A stretch of 5,486 nucleotides of DNA, taken from positions 1-5,486 of the forward strand of contig JADGOP010000189.1 in assembly GCA_017882935.1 (NCBI GenBank). Direction: 5' to 3'. Positions within the stretch are counted from its first letter, which is position 1, and each line of letters starts with the position of its first letter. Source of the DNA: Actinomycetota bacterium. Its GTDB lineage: Bacteria; Actinomycetota; Acidimicrobiia; Acidimicrobiales; Iamiaceae. Of the stretch, positions 5,136-5,486 are shown piece after piece. The position numbers and the translations under genes were made by a program. The notes below the pieces were generated by a model. The model saw only the letters and a list, made by a program, of their open reading frames with translations, was not told where the DNA came from and did not search any database.

Positions 5136-5486
5136 TCAGGCGGCGTGGCCTGCCCGCTGGTTCCGCTTGCGCATGCTGAGCAGGATGAGGCCACCGATCA
5201 CCACGAAGCCGACGCCCGCTGCGAGCAGCGGAAGGGTGGAGGCCGAACCGGTGCGGGGCAGCGGCTGGGTGCTGGCCGGCACGACCGTGTTGGCGATCGC
5301 CTGGGCGCTCACCTCGACGATGGTCGTCGGCTTCACGGAGCCGCAGTTGGCCAGGAAGGTGATCGTGCTCCCGTCGGCCGCGTCGGCCGGGATCGTGTAC
5401 GGGAAGCTGAAGTGGCCGGTGCTGTCGGTGACCGCGGTGCCGATCGGCTTGTGGTTGGCGGACAGCGGCACCGACGTGTTGGCCGG
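5136..5486 (-). CDS. LPxTG cell-wall-anchored surface protein, C-terminal fragment
   Basis: The reading frame is open to the window edge, so the start is outside; 116 residues are visible. They begin with a beta-rich, Ig-like or cupredoxin-like stretch (DSTGHFSFPYTIPADAADGS, then ITFLANCG) of the kind found in bacterial surface repeats. A short Pro/Thr/Ser linker leads to LPRTG (visible residues 76-80), a hydrophobic segment of about 21 residues and the basic tail RKRNQR. This tripartite end is the sorting signal recognised by sortase, which would cleave between Thr and Gly and link the protein to peptidoglycan. The single Cys in LANCG could pair with another upstream. The N-terminal domains, signal peptide and function are not visible. 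The gene ends with its own terminator and is probably not co-transcribed with the synthetase. Confidence 0.85.
   Translation of the reverse strand, partial: PANTSVPLSANHKPIGTAVTDSTGHFSFPYTIPADAADGSTITFLANCGSVKPTTIVEVSAQAIANTVVPASTQPLPRTGSASTLPLLAAGVGFVVIGGLILLSMRKRNQRAGHAA

Overview
The window comes from a high-GC (roughly 70% by eye) Gram-positive genome, most likely an actinobacterium and possibly Acidimicrobiia. The evidence is strong G/C bias at third codon positions, a FadE-type acyl-CoA dehydrogenase beside a KstR-like TetR regulator, an LPxTG wall-anchored protein, and start codons that appear to be leaderless. The taxon is an inference from style and gene families, not from a marker gene.

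Layout, left to right. (1) The 3' end of an alpha/beta hydrolase (esterase/lipase, fold-3 type) on +. (2) A 408-residue acyl-CoA dehydrogenase (284-1510, +). Its promoter carries an 18-bp palindrome that closely resembles the mycobacterial KstR operator. (3) A 198-residue TetR regulator (1588-2184, +) whose DNA-binding helices and several ligand-domain stretches resemble KstR. (4) A 218-bp gap dominated by a 123-bp imperfect palindrome (2197-2319), then a small inverted repeat and a probable promoter. (5) A pirin-family cupin protein (2403-3374, +) with a clear Shine-Dalgarno sequence. (6) A long hairpin between convergent genes (3384-3429). (7) An ANL-family acyl-CoA synthetase (3456-5021, -), whose promoter has a second, weaker KstR-like site. 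(8) A UUCG-loop intrinsic terminator, then the C-terminal end of an LPxTG surface protein (5136 to the window edge, -).

The simplest reading is a small lipid-use neighbourhood. The hydrolase could release a carboxylic acid, the synthetase would activate it to a CoA thioester, and the dehydrogenase would carry out the first oxidation of beta-oxidation. The KstR-like repressor may control the dehydrogenase and the synthetase through related operators. The substrate cannot be read from the sequence. Similarity to KstR suggests a sterol side chain or another bulky acyl chain, but does not prove it. Pirin and the LPxTG protein are probably unrelated neighbours.

The items most worth a second look are the 123-bp palindrome downstream of the regulator, the regulator/operator pairing, the relocated catalytic base of the dehydrogenase, and the recurring promoter layout in which a TANNNT box sits 6-10 nt before a start codon that lacks a Shine-Dalgarno sequence. 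I found no clearly new multi-gene system, and no RNA gene, CRISPR array or transposase.
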